Assembly (NCBI RefSeq): GCF_900496995.4
Contig: NC_044019.1
Location: forward strand, 6,731,501 to 6,795,500
Origin: Aquila chrysaetos chrysaetos
Taxonomy: Eukaryota > Chordata > Aves > Accipitriformes > Accipitridae
Length of the DNA: 64,000 bases
Direction: 5' to 3'
Shown here: piece by piece, positions 15,101-24,001 of the stretch
Position numbering within the stretch: the stretch's first letter is position 1
Layout of the letters: every line of letters starts with the position of its first letter
The notes under the pieces: model-generated
Databases searched by the model: none
Seen by the model: the letters and a program-made list of their open reading frames with translations, nothing else
What the model was told of the DNA's origin: nothing
Position numbers and translations under genes: made by a program

Positions 15101-15116
15101 GAAGCCCCGGGATTGA
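135..15116 (+). CDS. ZCCHC17: ZCCHC17 (nucleolar protein of 40 kDa, pNO40/PS1D), 5'-partial, six exons in window
   Basis: ZCCHC17 is a nuclear/nucleolar RNA-associated protein linked to ribosome biogenesis and splicing. Exons seen: 135-192, 1615-1715, 3412-3503, 4297-4397, 5691-5839 and 14937-15116, all with GT-AG borders and matching phases. In order they encode the S1 RNA-binding domain (starting VATVTEYGAFIKIPGCRKQG, running to SLSMKVVNQGTGKDLDPNNV), a linker, a CX2CX4HX4C zinc knuckle split between exons at 4397/5691, an acidic stretch, and a lysine-rich C-terminus with a Ser/Asp cluster ending KHKKKPRD. The match to remembered vertebrate ZCCHC17 is close along the whole length. The start codon and N-terminal residues lie before base 1. 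FABP3 follows tail-to-tail. The exon ending at 3503 has a tandem donor that could also yield a truncated product. Confidence 0.95.
1248..1539. mobile_element. Non-autonomous hAT-type DNA transposon relic (292 bp)
   Basis: The element has imperfect terminal inverted repeats: CACTGGTCTCCAAA at the left, and the complement of TTTGGAGACTGCTG at the right. Flanking 8-mers TCCCAGAG (1240-1247) and TTCTAGAG (1540-1547) agree at 6 of 8 positions, consistent with a decayed 8-bp hAT target duplication. The interior is AT-rich and has no coding capacity. It lies in a ZCCHC17 intron. The family name cannot be fixed by eye. Confidence 0.65.
1615..1715 (+). CDS. ZCCHC17: ZCCHC17 exon: middle of S1 domain
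   Basis: Acceptor CCAG at 1614, donor GTAACG at 1716. Phase 1 in, phase 0 out. It encodes GLVHKTHMSSCRVDKPSEIV followed by DVGDKVWVKLIGKE, the conserved S1 core. Confidence 0.95.
3412..3503 (+). CDS. ZCCHC17: ZCCHC17 exon: end of S1 domain, tandem donor
   Basis: Acceptor TTTCAG at 3411. The exon encodes MKDDKLKLSLSMKVVNQG and the following TGKDLDPNNVSL. The end is set at 3503 because only CTTGA joined to the next exon (TCAGGATGAG) keeps the family sequence L-D-Q-D-E-R. The donor is GTAGGT at 3504; a second GT lies four bases downstream. Confidence 0.92.
4297..4397 (+). CDS. ZCCHC17: ZCCHC17 exon: linker and first half of zinc knuckle
   Basis: Acceptor TTCCAG at 4296, donor GTATGT at 4398. 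It encodes QDERKKRTFRDYTSQKITLE and the following AVLNTVCKKCGCK, which supplies the first two cysteines of the CCHC knuckle. Confidence 0.95.
5638..5663 (+). repeat. Homopolymer A14 followed by G12
   Basis: An uninterrupted A run passes directly into twelve G residues, 28 bases before the acceptor of the next ZCCHC17 exon. It is low-complexity intronic sequence with a high chance of length error. Confidence 0.9.
5691..5839 (+). CDS. ZCCHC17: ZCCHC17 exon: second half of zinc knuckle and acidic linker
   Basis: Acceptor TTTTACAG at 5690, donor GTATGA at 5840. Phase 1 in, phase 0 out. It encodes GHFAKECFMQPGGTKYSLIP (His and last Cys of the knuckle), then a run of glutamates and a basic PPKKRKK end. 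Confidence 0.95.
5840..14936 (+). other. ZCCHC17: Last intron of ZCCHC17 (9.1 kb)
   Basis: Moderately AT-rich intronic DNA. Reading frames are short and unlike known proteins. I see small poly-T/CT tracts (6640-6672, 9330-9355) and a G run (14263-14277), but no transposon, RNA gene or exon I could defend. Confidence 0.8.
14937..15116 (+). CDS. ZCCHC17: ZCCHC17 terminal coding exon (basic tail)
   Basis: Acceptor TGCTAG at 14936, phase 0, 60 codons including TGA at 15114-15116. It encodes two poly-lysine blocks flanking a Ser/Asp-rich segment (SSESDSDSSDSYSDG) and ends KHKKKPRD. This is the nucleolar-targeting type tail of the family. Confidence 0.95.
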   Translation, partial: EKKKKKKHKNKQSSESDSDSSDSYSDGAQPASKRTKHSGKPSKAQKKKKKKKHKKKPRD

Positions 15117-15759
15117 GCAGGCAGGCAGGCAGGGGTACTGGCATTGTGAGTCCCTGGTGCACACCATGAGGAGCGAGCAGAACTGAATCAGTGCACCCCT
15201 TGCTCCAGGGACAAGGAGTTTCCTTCTCCTAAAAGTAACGCTCGGCGTGCGGTGTTACAGGTGTTGACTTTGATACAAGTTGTCCTCTGTTACTTTAGGC
15301 GCAAGCTGCCGTTTTCTCCCACCAGTAGGCATTCCTGCCAAAATAGGCTAATTGCACCCCTTAGTCGGCACCTCTCCCATCCTGTAGCCTCATCGTTTCG
15401 CTGGGTAAGCTGCCAGTGCTCGGCCGCTCCCCTGGACAGTGCGGCCAGCTGCACCGAGCCTGCATGACATCAGCCCCCATCCAGTTGCCTGTAAAAGGTG
15501 GAGCCGCGCAGCTGTGCTTTCCCTGCCTGTCCCGGCACTGTGCTCGGGGACAGAGGTGGTTGTTGCTGGGACCTGTGATGGTACCTCCCAGCTGGTAACA
15601 GTGTGGAGCTGCTTGGCTTTGGTCTGCAAACCTTCCCCCAGCCTCACTCATTTCATCTGCAAACATTGGGAGTGAAAGAGTAAGAAGCAAATGGGAGAGT
15701 GGAGGTATTTTAAGTAAACATTAACTGTGGTGTGTTTGCCGCCTTGCAAAGTGATGAAA

Positions 15760-15765
15760 AATAAA
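15760..15765 (+). terminator. ZCCHC17: Poly(A) signal AATAAA of ZCCHC17
   Basis: A canonical AATAAA 644 bases after the ZCCHC17 stop, followed within about 25-40 bases by a GT-rich stretch (TTGTACTTTGTACTGGG). It gives a 3' UTR of about 0.66 kb. Confidence 0.75.
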
Positions 15766-15799
15766 TCTCTCCAATCTCCAGTTGTACTTTGTACTGGGT

Positions 15800-16780
15800 C
15801 TTTTCTTTTCTATGTTCCATGCTTCACCTTGGGCAGTGAAAAAATAGGGCTAGCTGTGAGGGAGGGGATGAGACCTGCATTAAAGGGTTTTTTTGAAAGT
15901 CCTGGCTGCTTTCAGAGCTTCCCCAGGGTGGGAAGGGGGTGTGTGATGACGTGACCCCTACGAGAAGCCTGGTGCCTTCTTGTAAGGAGCAACTGGACCA
16001 TAAATCTTGTAACTGGAGCTGAAGGTCAGGGGGGAAGGGATGACAGAGGGCTGAACTGTCCTGCACTGGGTCTGTGGTTGCTCCAGGCTGCGGTGACAGC
16101 AGAGGAAGTCTGCCAGGAGCAGCTTGTCCCTGCTGGGCAGATGTGTCAAAGGGAGAGCTGAGTCGCTCCTGGTGTCTACAGGGAAGTGAGAGTTGGGCTG
16201 GCGATTGCCCCTTGGCGTAGCAGGAGGAGGACTCAGGGTCGCTAGAGGCAGCCTGCCCCTTCTCCCTGTGCTTTGCCCTTTCAGTGCTCCTCACCCCAGT
16301 TCCCCATGGCCGAGTCCCCCCTTTTGGACCGGTTTCCTTCCCAAACCCAGACACAAGTGCTCGTGACCTTGATTCCTGGCCTGGGCACTTCTGGGTGTGC
16401 ACCATCAGCTGATGCTTTGGCAGAGAGTGAGTGCCCGCCTGCACTGGTGGTGGAAAGGTCGCTCTCGCTGGGATGGAGCGTGTCTGGATCCTGGACGATT
16501 GATGGCAGAGCTGCAGTGGGAGTAAACTAATATTCCCCCCTGAAAAGCACATTTCTAACTATAAGGACCTCTCTGATTTCCACAGCTCAGAGAACTGGCT
16601 GAGACTGGCTACTGGGATCACTGGTCATTTAACCCCATTGCTGCCAGGGTGTCTGGGCTGGATTTAACCGCCGTGTTCCTCCCCGTAGCCTGGCTGAGAC
16701 CGGCATGGTTCAATGCTGTGGGTGAGCACGTGCTAGAAAAGCCTTTTTCCAAGTAAACTGATCACAGAGCTGTAACAAGA
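15800..16780. other. Spacer between the ZCCHC17 and FABP3 3' ends
   Basis: About 1 kb separating two convergent genes. A 242-codon open frame on the minus strand has no recognisable domain and looks like GC-rich chance coding. I see no repeat family or RNA gene. Confidence 0.7.
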
Positions 16781-16785
16781 TGGCC

Positions 16786-16791
16786 TTTATT
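16786..16791 (-). terminator. FABP3: Poly(A) signal AATAAA of FABP3
   Basis: TTTATT on the + strand reads AATAAA on the minus strand, 225 bases beyond the FABP3 stop codon. It gives a compact 3' UTR. Confidence 0.75.
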
Positions 16792-17015
16792 ATTTTTCCA
16801 TGTGGATTTTCCCATTATTAAAAAAAAAAAACAAACCCAAACCATGAAACCACCACCCAAGCCCCAAGCAGCCCCATGAGGCGATGGGGACGGGACAGCC
16901 GGCGTTCCCGGCGGGTGCAGTGGGCTCCAAGACCATGGCAAACCGTGCCCGGCGCGGGGCAAGGGCGGGGGCGAATGCAGGACCGGGTGACGGGTGAGGG
17001 AGATGGGGATGGTGT

Positions 17016-17069
17016 CTATGTCGCCTTCTCGTAGGTGCGGGTGGAGACGACGTTGCCCATGGTGAGAGT
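17016..17069 (-). CDS. FABP3: FABP3 exon 4 (C-terminus)
   Basis: Encodes [17 protein letters not shown] and the stop TAG (complement of 17016-17018). It carries the Arg-x-Tyr fatty-acid carboxylate contacts. The acceptor is CCACCAG at 17070; intron 3 is only 105 bp. Confidence 0.97.
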   Translation of the reverse strand, partial: TLTMGNVVSTRTYEKAT

Positions 17070-20000
17070 CTGGTGGCAGAAACGGTGGTGGGGAGGTTAG
17101 TTGTGCCGAGCCGGTGGAGCTCCCGGCTTGCCAGGCTGAACCCCTCTGATTTAAAACCATCTCTCTTTCCTTACCAGAATTAATTTCCCATCCTTCAGCT
17201 CCCGGACCAGCGATGTCTCCTTCCCATCCCACTTCTGCACGTGGATGAGTTTGCCTCCATCCAGCGTGACCTTGGACTGCAGGGAGAGAGCAAGACCTGC
17301 TGTTACCCTCCTCCCTGGGGTTTCTTGGCTCCTGGGGGCTTTGTCCCTTGGAGGGGACGATGCTGGGTGTCCTTGTGCTCGCCCAGGAGCCCCGTGGGGC
17401 TCAGGGACAGGTTGCAGGTGCCACCATCGGGACGCCCATCTGGCATCATCCCTCCTGACTTTGTCAGCTCAGTTCGGCACACGCCGGATCGTGCTCTGTC
17501 TGCTGGCTGGGTCACGGCCTCGGCTGCCCCCCCGGTAACCCCGCTGTGGGCACCGTCACGGTGACCCTGCCCTCCCTGACCCGGGGCCAGCACAGGGAGC
17601 CCTGCCCAGGGCCACATCCTGCTCTGGGGCTGCCGGGACCTGATCCTGGCCGCTCCCAAGCATGGCTCACCGCCTCGGGTGCTGGAGGGATCAAAGAGGT
17701 GGGGCAGTTATCAGTGCTTTGAACCGGAGAGCCTGGCAAGGGTTTTTGGAGGGGCCGATCCAGCAAACATGCCTCTGCTTGCCGGGGCCGCTGTTTGCAC
17801 AGCCGTTGCTGTTGACTCTGCCCCAAAAGCCTGGCCCTTGCCAAGGTTAGTGTGACAGCCGGCTGGGCACAGCCGTGGGGCAGCACGGTGCGGGGTTGTG
17901 CCGGGACAGGCAGCGGCACCGGCTGCCCGACCCCATTTCTGCCCCGTGCCCCCCACCCAGCTCCTCCACAGCCGGGTGCTGCCTTTCAGGTGCCCCCATG
18001 GCTCGGGTCTCCCCATAGCCCAGGTCCCCACAAGGTTTGGGTGCCCCCCGTGGCTCGGGGTCCCCCCCCCCAGAGCTCAGGTCTCCCCATAGCTGGGTTG
18101 TCCCCACTGCTCAGTGCCCCAGTAGCTTGGGTCCCCGCATGGCTTGGGTCCCCCCCAGCCAGGGTCTCTACACACCTTGGGTCTCCCCACAACTCAGCTC
18201 CCTGCACAGCTCGGGTTCCCCACAGCCCGGGACCCCACTCATCCCGGGTGCCCCACGACTCGGCGCACCCCACAGCGTGGCAGACCTGCCCCATCCCGTG
18301 CAGCCCCATGGCCCAGGCAGCCGTCCTGGCCCCCGCTGCCCTGTCGCGTGCCCTCTGGCCACCGGCCGAGGGGCGTCTGAAGGGCACGTCCCCGGGCTGC
18401 GGGCAGGAGCTCGCGGCAGGTCGTACGTCTCAAACTTGAACATAGTTTCCACCAGCTCCGGCGGGTCAGAGCGGCGGCAGTGCTGCAGGCAGGGCTGTGC
18501 TGCCCTGTATCTGCCCGGCACTACTGCCTTGCTCGCTCTTGTCCCCTTTCAGCCTGTCCTCGCTTTGTGCCCAGCCCTTGCGCTTGCTGCGTTGGGGTCG
18601 GGAAGGGGTTTTGTGTCCAATGAGCCCCAAGGTCCCCCCCTGAAGTGCCCCCGGGGCTGGGTGTGGGGCACAGAGCTGCCAGCTGCTCCATGCACAGCAG
18701 CTGGGAAACTAGGAAAAAGTAGGGGCTCGATCAATCCTGCAAGGGAAAATGTCTCTGCAGGATGGGAGAGGCCGTGAGAGAAGCTCTGACCTGTCTCGAG
18801 GTGTTTTTTTCCTTGCTTTTACAGGGAGGAACAGCCTGACCCGGGAGGTGTTGGCCTCCTCAGAGACCCCGGGGGAGGCATCAGCCCCTAGGGAGGCATG
18901 GGCCAGGCAGGATTGCCCAGCTGCTCCATCCCTGCCTGCAGAGCTGCCTGCTTTGTAGGGCAAGCCAAGAGAGGGCTCAACAAAGAGGTCTTGTGCCCTT
19001 CTCCCCCCGCCCCGGAGTGGGGACAACACTTGCTGCCACCCCACCACGTCCCCTTGCCTCCTCTTGAGCAAGCCCCTGGGCGGGCAGCTGGCATTTGCAA
19101 GCCTGGTTCTTGCACAACCTTCCCGGCAGCTCCAGGGCCCCGTGCTGCTCCCCGGGGGAAAACCCCGCTGCAAAATGGGGTGAGGTGGGGGGCCTTGGCT
19201 GGGTGAGACTGGGCTTGAGCACCAGCTCCAGCAGGCAAAGTGGTTTTACCCTTCCAAAGGCAAAAAGGATGGAGCCCCAGAGCCAAGAGCCGATGGCCAG
19301 ATTCAGTAGAGCCCGCAGACCCTTTTTTGGGGGTCTGACGCGGGGGGGGGACGGGGGCTGGGGGCTCACCTTGACGTGCCTGTCGTCCGCCGTGGTCTCG
19401 TCAAACTCCTCGCCCAGCTTGAAGCTGATCTCTGTGTTCTTGAAGGTGCTTTGGGTCTTCACTGTGATCTTGTCGCCCGCCACCTCGATGATGGTGGTGG
19501 GTTTGGTGAGGCTGGCCACCTGCCGGGTGGCGAAGCCCACCCCTGTGGGGTGCAAGGTGGGGGAGAGCTGAGGGTGCGTGGAGGGGCAGGATGCGGCTGT
19601 CAGCCTCTGGTCCCCCCCGGCATCACCCCGGCATCTTCCTCCCCGTGACGGTGGGGGGTGAACCCCAAAACTGCTCTCAAAAACTTGTGGTCCTGGGGGG
19701 CTTTATGTGTGCCCACAGCGCCTGGGGGGGCTCCAGGGCAGAGGCGGGGAGGGGCTGGCTGGGAACGCTTCCAGTGCTCGGTGCACTAGCACCCACCAGC
19801 TCCAGGGCTGGGCAGGGTGGGGGGGCACTGGTGTCACCCCCCACTCTGCCCGGACCACTCTTGGGTGGGGACCAGCCCTGCCCAGAAGCAGCGCAGGGGC
19901 TGGAGCTGGGTGATGGGGAGCTCCGGGGCTGGGGGGGGGAGGCTGAAAGGGTCCTGGGCGGCTCCCTGTGCCCCGGCGGGGGCATCCCCTCCCTCCGCCG

Positions 20001-20345
20001 AGGGCTGAGCCCCGAGGGGGGGGGGCAGGGGAAGGATGAGACCCCCCTTACCCCGCCCAAGCCCCCAGGCATAAAGCCCCAGAGCCCCCCATAAACCACC
20101 CTGCCCAGGCAGCAGCGACCCCCCCCCCCACCGCCTGCAGCCACCCCCAGCCAGACCCCCGTGTGCAGGGGGCTCGGCCAGGCAAATTGGGGGGTGGGGG
20201 GTGGTGGTAGAAAAAAAAGGGGGTGATGTCGTGACTCCAGCCCCCCCCCCCCCCGCAGACCCCCCCACTCACCCAATGCCTTCATGTACTCATCGAAATT
20301 GGCCGTATCCACCAGCTTCCAGGTGCCCAGGAAGGCGTCAACCAT
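17016..20345 (-). CDS. FABP3: FABP3, heart-type fatty-acid-binding protein, complete
   Basis: A cytosolic beta-barrel carrier of long-chain fatty acids in heart, muscle and brain. Coding exons on the minus strand are 20273-20345, 19370-19542, 17175-17276 and 17016-17069 (73, 173, 102 and 54 nt). This is the invariant four-exon FABP layout and gives 133 aa. It begins [20 protein letters not shown] and shows the FABP signature G-W-K-L-x-x-x-x-N-F-D-x-Y. The ligand residues Arg107, Arg127 and Tyr129 (Met = 1; R-T-Y near the C-terminus) are intact. Close identity to remembered human FABP3, including [20 protein letters not shown], separates it from FABP4, FABP5 and FABP7. The C-terminus is [20 protein letters not shown]17 converges from the left; a PKI gene in the same orientation lies 3.6 kb upstream. 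Confidence 0.97.
17175..17276 (-). CDS. FABP3: FABP3 exon 3
   Basis: 34 codons in phase 0: [20 protein letters not shown], then [14 protein letters not shown]. It includes Arg107. Acceptor CTGCAG at 17277, donor GTAAGG at 17174. Confidence 0.97.
17985..18300. repeat. Degenerate minisatellite in FABP3 intron 2
   Basis: Irregular repeats of about 20-33 bp built on the theme CCCCAYAGCTCGGGTSCCCC. They produce long, meaningless Pro/Ser/Gly-rich frames on both strands. Confidence 0.6.
19370..19542 (-). CDS. FABP3: FABP3 exon 2
   Basis: 173 nt. Begins [20 protein letters not shown] and ends [11 protein letters not shown]. Acceptor CCACAG at 19543, donor GTGAGC at 19369. It codes strands B-E of the barrel. 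Confidence 0.97.
20273..20345 (-). CDS. FABP3: FABP3 exon 1
   Basis: ATG is the complement of 20343-20345. 24 codons plus one base, then donor GTGAGT. It encodes the signature [20 protein letters not shown] followed by MKAL. The start is fixed by family length. Confidence 0.97.
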
Positions 20346-20474
20346 GGCGAGGGGGTGCAGGGGGGACACACACACAGAGCCACACGCGTGTATGGGGGTC
20401 CCGGGGGTCCGGCTGGCTGTGAGCGTGGCCCTGCACCGCCCAGCTCGCAGCTGCCTGCCGGCCTCGCAGCCGCC

Positions 20475-20481
20475 TTAAATA
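20475..20481 (-). promoter_or_regulatory. FABP3: TATA-like box of FABP3
   Basis: TATTTAA on the minus strand, 130 bases before the FABP3 ATG. It would place a start site near 20,445-20,450 and a 5' UTR of about 100 nt. This suits a tissue-restricted FABP promoter. Confidence 0.5.
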
Positions 20482-20726
20482 ATGTCCTCATCACATGATT
20501 GGAAAGAGCACAACCGCACTCCAGAAATACTCCTCGGCAGCGCTGCCAGCGGCCACCTCAGCCCGGCCACCCGTCATCTGTCACTGGCCACCAACCTCTG
20601 CCGAGATCCCCTGGTCACGGAGGGTCAGGTTGGGTTGGGTCAAAGATGGGGAGACCAGAGTGGGTCAATTGTGTCATGAGTTGTGTACGGTCTCTGCACT
20701 GGTGGTGCGGGGTGGCCAAAGGGCAT

Positions 20727-20942
20727 GGGATGTGGGGAAACTGAGGCAGGGCAGAGCTGGGCAAAGCAGGTGTGTGCCCACCCCATGGCTGCCCCAAGGC
20801 GGGGAGGGGGTGCGGGGGTGGGTGCTGCTTGTGGTCTGTGGGTGGTGGGGCATGGTCAGGACATGGGGACACCAGCAATGGCAGTGTCCTTCAGGATAAT
20901 GTGTCCTGGCGACAGGGAAGCTGAGCTGGGGAAACTGAGGCA
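20727..20942. repeat. Two short GGGGAAACTGAGGCA motifs (ancient SINE-like)
   Basis: The motif occurs at 20734-20748 and again near 20928-20942. It is the complement of TGCCTCAGTTTCCCC, the conserved 3' segment of MIR/CORE-type SINEs. The rest of each unit has decayed beyond recognition. Confidence 0.35.
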
Positions 20943-21006
20943 CGAGGAACAGCAAGTACTGGGGAGGTGGGGGGGGGGGGGGTGTGTCAGGCATCCAGGG
21001 GAGTCT

Positions 21007-21130
21007 GGGGACACGTGTGAACCCACCTCTGCTCCGTGTGTGTGTGGGGACACGTGTGACCCTGTCCCTGCTTCGTGTGTGGGGGGACAAGTGTGACCCT
21101 GTCCCTGCCCTGTGTGTGGGGACCCTGGGG
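21007..21130. repeat. Tandem repeat of about 40 bp, three copies
   Basis: Three units each contain GGGACACGTGTGACC or a close variant, then CTGTCCCTGC and a GTGTGTG tract. It lies upstream of FABP3 in noncoding DNA. Confidence 0.75.
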
Positions 21131-21613
21131 ACACATGTGTGCCCCCAGGGATGCTCTGTGTGGTGGGGGGATACTGGGGACAAGGCCAGCCATGGGGCTA
21201 TGGGACCCACAGCATGTCCCCCCCCTCACATCTCCCCTTGCTTTGGGCTCCAGTGGCAGCAGAGTCAGTGCCAGTGCATCCCCCAGTCTCCTCCCAGCGT
21301 GCCGGGGCTCACCTGTGGCCATGGGATTTGGTGTCCCCTGACCCCCGGCTCCCCGGGGACGTGCCTCCCCCTGCCCCTGTCCCCAGGCAGTGGAGGGTCC
21401 CAGCTGGGGGAATTGGGTATCCTCGAGCTCTGTGGCTGCAGTGCGTCCCCCCATCTTGGGGACATGGGTGTCAAAGTGACCAGGTCCGGGAGGGACCTGG
21501 GGACAATTTCTCCCTCTCCCTGGCCCCAAGGTGTCACCACAGACACCCAAAAATAGCCAGGAGCTCGTGTTCAGCCTCCTCCCTCCGAGCAGGACCCCCT
21601 TTCCTCCTGTCCT

Positions 21614-21634
21614 GGGGGGGGGGGGGGGGGGGGG
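21614..21634 (+). repeat. G21 homopolymer
   Basis: A run of 21 G residues. It is prone to quadruplex formation and to length miscalls. Confidence 0.9.
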
Positions 21635-21924
21635 ACAGGCACCAGACCCCACAGGATGGGTGTCCCCCTGCCCCAGCTGGGACACCGCACAGGGCACAGC
21701 TCCCCAGGGAAAGACGGGCAATTTATTCCCTGGACAAGTCCCCGGGGAGTCAGAGCCCCAGCTCACACCCACCCACACAGCCCTGGAGGGGACGAAGAGG
21801 GCAGGGGCTGTCCCCTGTCCCCTCACCCTCCCGGGTGTCGGTGTCCCAAATCTGCACAGCCCTGGTTCCCACACACGCTCCCAGCCTCCCCCCAAGACAA
21901 CAGGACCATAAGATGTGGATGTTC

Positions 21925-22610
21925 ACACGTATGACTGCCCACACACACGGACACCCACCCACAGGAGCACCCACACATGTGGACACCCATGCTGACAGAC
22001 ATGCACTCGTGCACATGAACATATATGCACACGGCCGCTCACGCACATGGACACCCACCTACAGGAACACCCATGCACGGGAGCACCCACACACACGGAC
22101 ACCCACCCACACCAGCACCCCCCACCCCAGACATCCCTGCAGACAGACACCCACCCACAGGAGCACCCATGCACATGGACACCCACCCACCCACAGAAGT
22201 TCCCATGAGTGTGGACACCCATGCTCACAGAGACCCACCATGCACATGGGTGCCCATGCACATGAACACCCATGCACACGGCTGCCCGTGCACATGGACA
22301 GCCACACACATGAACACCCACGCACATGGGTGAGCACCCATGCACATGGACACCCATGCTCACAGAGACTCACCCGCACAAATGGACACCCACCCACAGG
22401 AGCACCCATGCACATGGCCACCCCCCCTGCACACACATGCACGCTGACACCCATGTGCACAACACCCACGCACATGGATGCACAAAGGTGCCCACACATG
22501 TGGGTGCTCCATGCACAGAGGCATGCACGCAGACACCCATGCACATGCGTGTGCATGGACACACACGGATGCCCACCCACACGGATGCCCACCCACACAC
22601 GACGCTACGT
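21925..22610. repeat. Minisatellite of about 15-bp units (GGACACCCAC/GCACATG theme)
   Basis: About 690 bp of imperfect repeats such as GCACATGGACACCCAC and CACAGGAGCACCCATG. Because the unit is close to a multiple of three, it holds several frames open and creates a false 576-codon His/Thr/Pro-rich reading frame from 21,112. It lies 3' of the PKI gene. Confidence 0.9.
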
Positions 22611-22806
22611 CCTGGCCGGGGCTGGCCTCCACACCAAGGGACGGGCAGCCGGTGTCCTTGCCCAGGAGCCCGGGGGTGGCCAGGGCCACCCTGGGGTGCT
22701 GGGGATGGGTGCTGCTGGACATGGTGGCCCCGTGTGCGGCCCCGCACAGCTCTCCCAGACCTGGTCACCACCTGGGTGGTGGCCAGAGTGGACCTGGGCT
22801 TTGGGA

Positions 22807-22812
22807 TTTATT
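22807..22812 (-). terminator. Candidate poly(A) signal of the PKI gene
   Basis: AATAAA on the minus strand, about 1.1 kb beyond the PKI stop codon and just before the minisatellite. No earlier AATAAA was seen on the minus strand after the stop, so this is the best 3' end. Confidence 0.45.
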
Positions 22813-23918
22813 TGCTGGTCCCACAGCGACAGCTATAGGTGACCATCCGCGATGGAGCTGGGTCCAGCACAACGTGCAACCGCTCTGTCTGGCTCCAGCC
22901 TCCAGCCAGCAAACCCCAGTCTGGGAAACCAGCCCCTGACCTGGGCAGGATCCGGGCAGCTCAAGTCCTTCCCGGCCTCTCACCTCCCCCAGCCTGGGCA
23001 GGAGGGTCCCCATCCCACCCACTAGCAGGAGCGGAGGTTTTGGGGAGCATGGCCGGAGCCTGGGAAAGCCCGACTCCATTTCGTGCACATCCCCAAACCG
23101 CCGCAGGACCTGGCTGGCCCCGTTTGCTGCTGCTTCTCCCTCTCTGGGTTATCCCCAGGGACACGGCAGGGATCCCAGGGCTGCGGGAGGGGAGCAGGCA
23201 TGGGGACCCATGGGTGGCCCTGGTGTGGGGAGCTAGAGTGATGTGCAGGGCTGGGGATGCCCAAAACAGCATCACCCTGCTTATCGCCCCGAAATCACCG
23301 GCATCCCCCTGTCCCCAGGAGCTGAGACCCCCAGGGCAGGGACCACCCTGGGGTTCTTCGCTCCTCGGTGGGACTCCTCAGCAAGGTGCTGGCTGCCGGG
23401 GTTGGAGGGGGGGAGGGCTTTGCTTAAGGGCTGGGGGGGGCTGTTGGGGTTGTGCAGTGCTTCCCAGCCCCCCTTCTTGAAAAAGGCTCCTGGATCACGC
23501 GGGAAGAAAGGCCAGGAGACGGAGGTGGTACCCAAAACATCACAGTGAACACCACACTCAGCTAGAAACACCCGCGGGCTGCTCCTGCGACGAGGAGAAA
23601 GGTCCCCCCGGCAAACCCCCTGTGCTCGGTTCTGCCAAATGCCCCAGAAGAAAAATATTCCTCCCCCCCGGGGAGGCAAAAAAATCCCCTCCCCGAGGTC
23701 CTCGCCCAGGGCGTGGGTGGGAATCGCCCCTTCGTCACGGCAGGTCCCCGCCATGCGATGCTCCCCCCACGGCGGGGGGGAGATGACACCCGACGGTCTC
23801 GCCGCCGTAGCACCGAGGAAAACCCAGCGGACTCCGGCCGTGCCAGGAAAGCTGGGCTGATGCTCTGCAGCCTCCTCTTTCCTCCGCTGGTCAGCAACGT
23901 TTCCCCCCGGGAGCGGGG

Positions 23919-24001
23919 TTAGGACGTGTCCTTCAGCTCGGGGCTGGGGGGCTGCGGAGGGGGCACCTCCGCCGAGGGCGACTGCATCTCCTGGGCGCTG
24001 C
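23919..24001 (-). CDS. PKI-family gene, coding exon 2
   Basis: Acceptor CTCGCAG at 24002. Begins in phase 1 (G|GC) and ends TAA at 23919-23921. It encodes GSAQEMQSPSAEVPPPQPPS, then PELKDTS: the variable acidic/proline tail. Confidence 0.85.

Noticed and set aside
15824-16552. 242-codon minus-strand frame between ZCCHC17 and FABP3
   Set aside because: Composition typical of chance frames in GC-rich DNA; no recognisable motif or splice context.
20987-21895. 302-codon minus-strand frame upstream of FABP3
   Set aside because: Runs through G runs and a 40-bp tandem repeat; no homology recognised.
21112-22842. 576-codon open frame, + strand
   Set aside because: It arises from a minisatellite whose unit is near a multiple of three; there is no domain, and codons follow the repeat.
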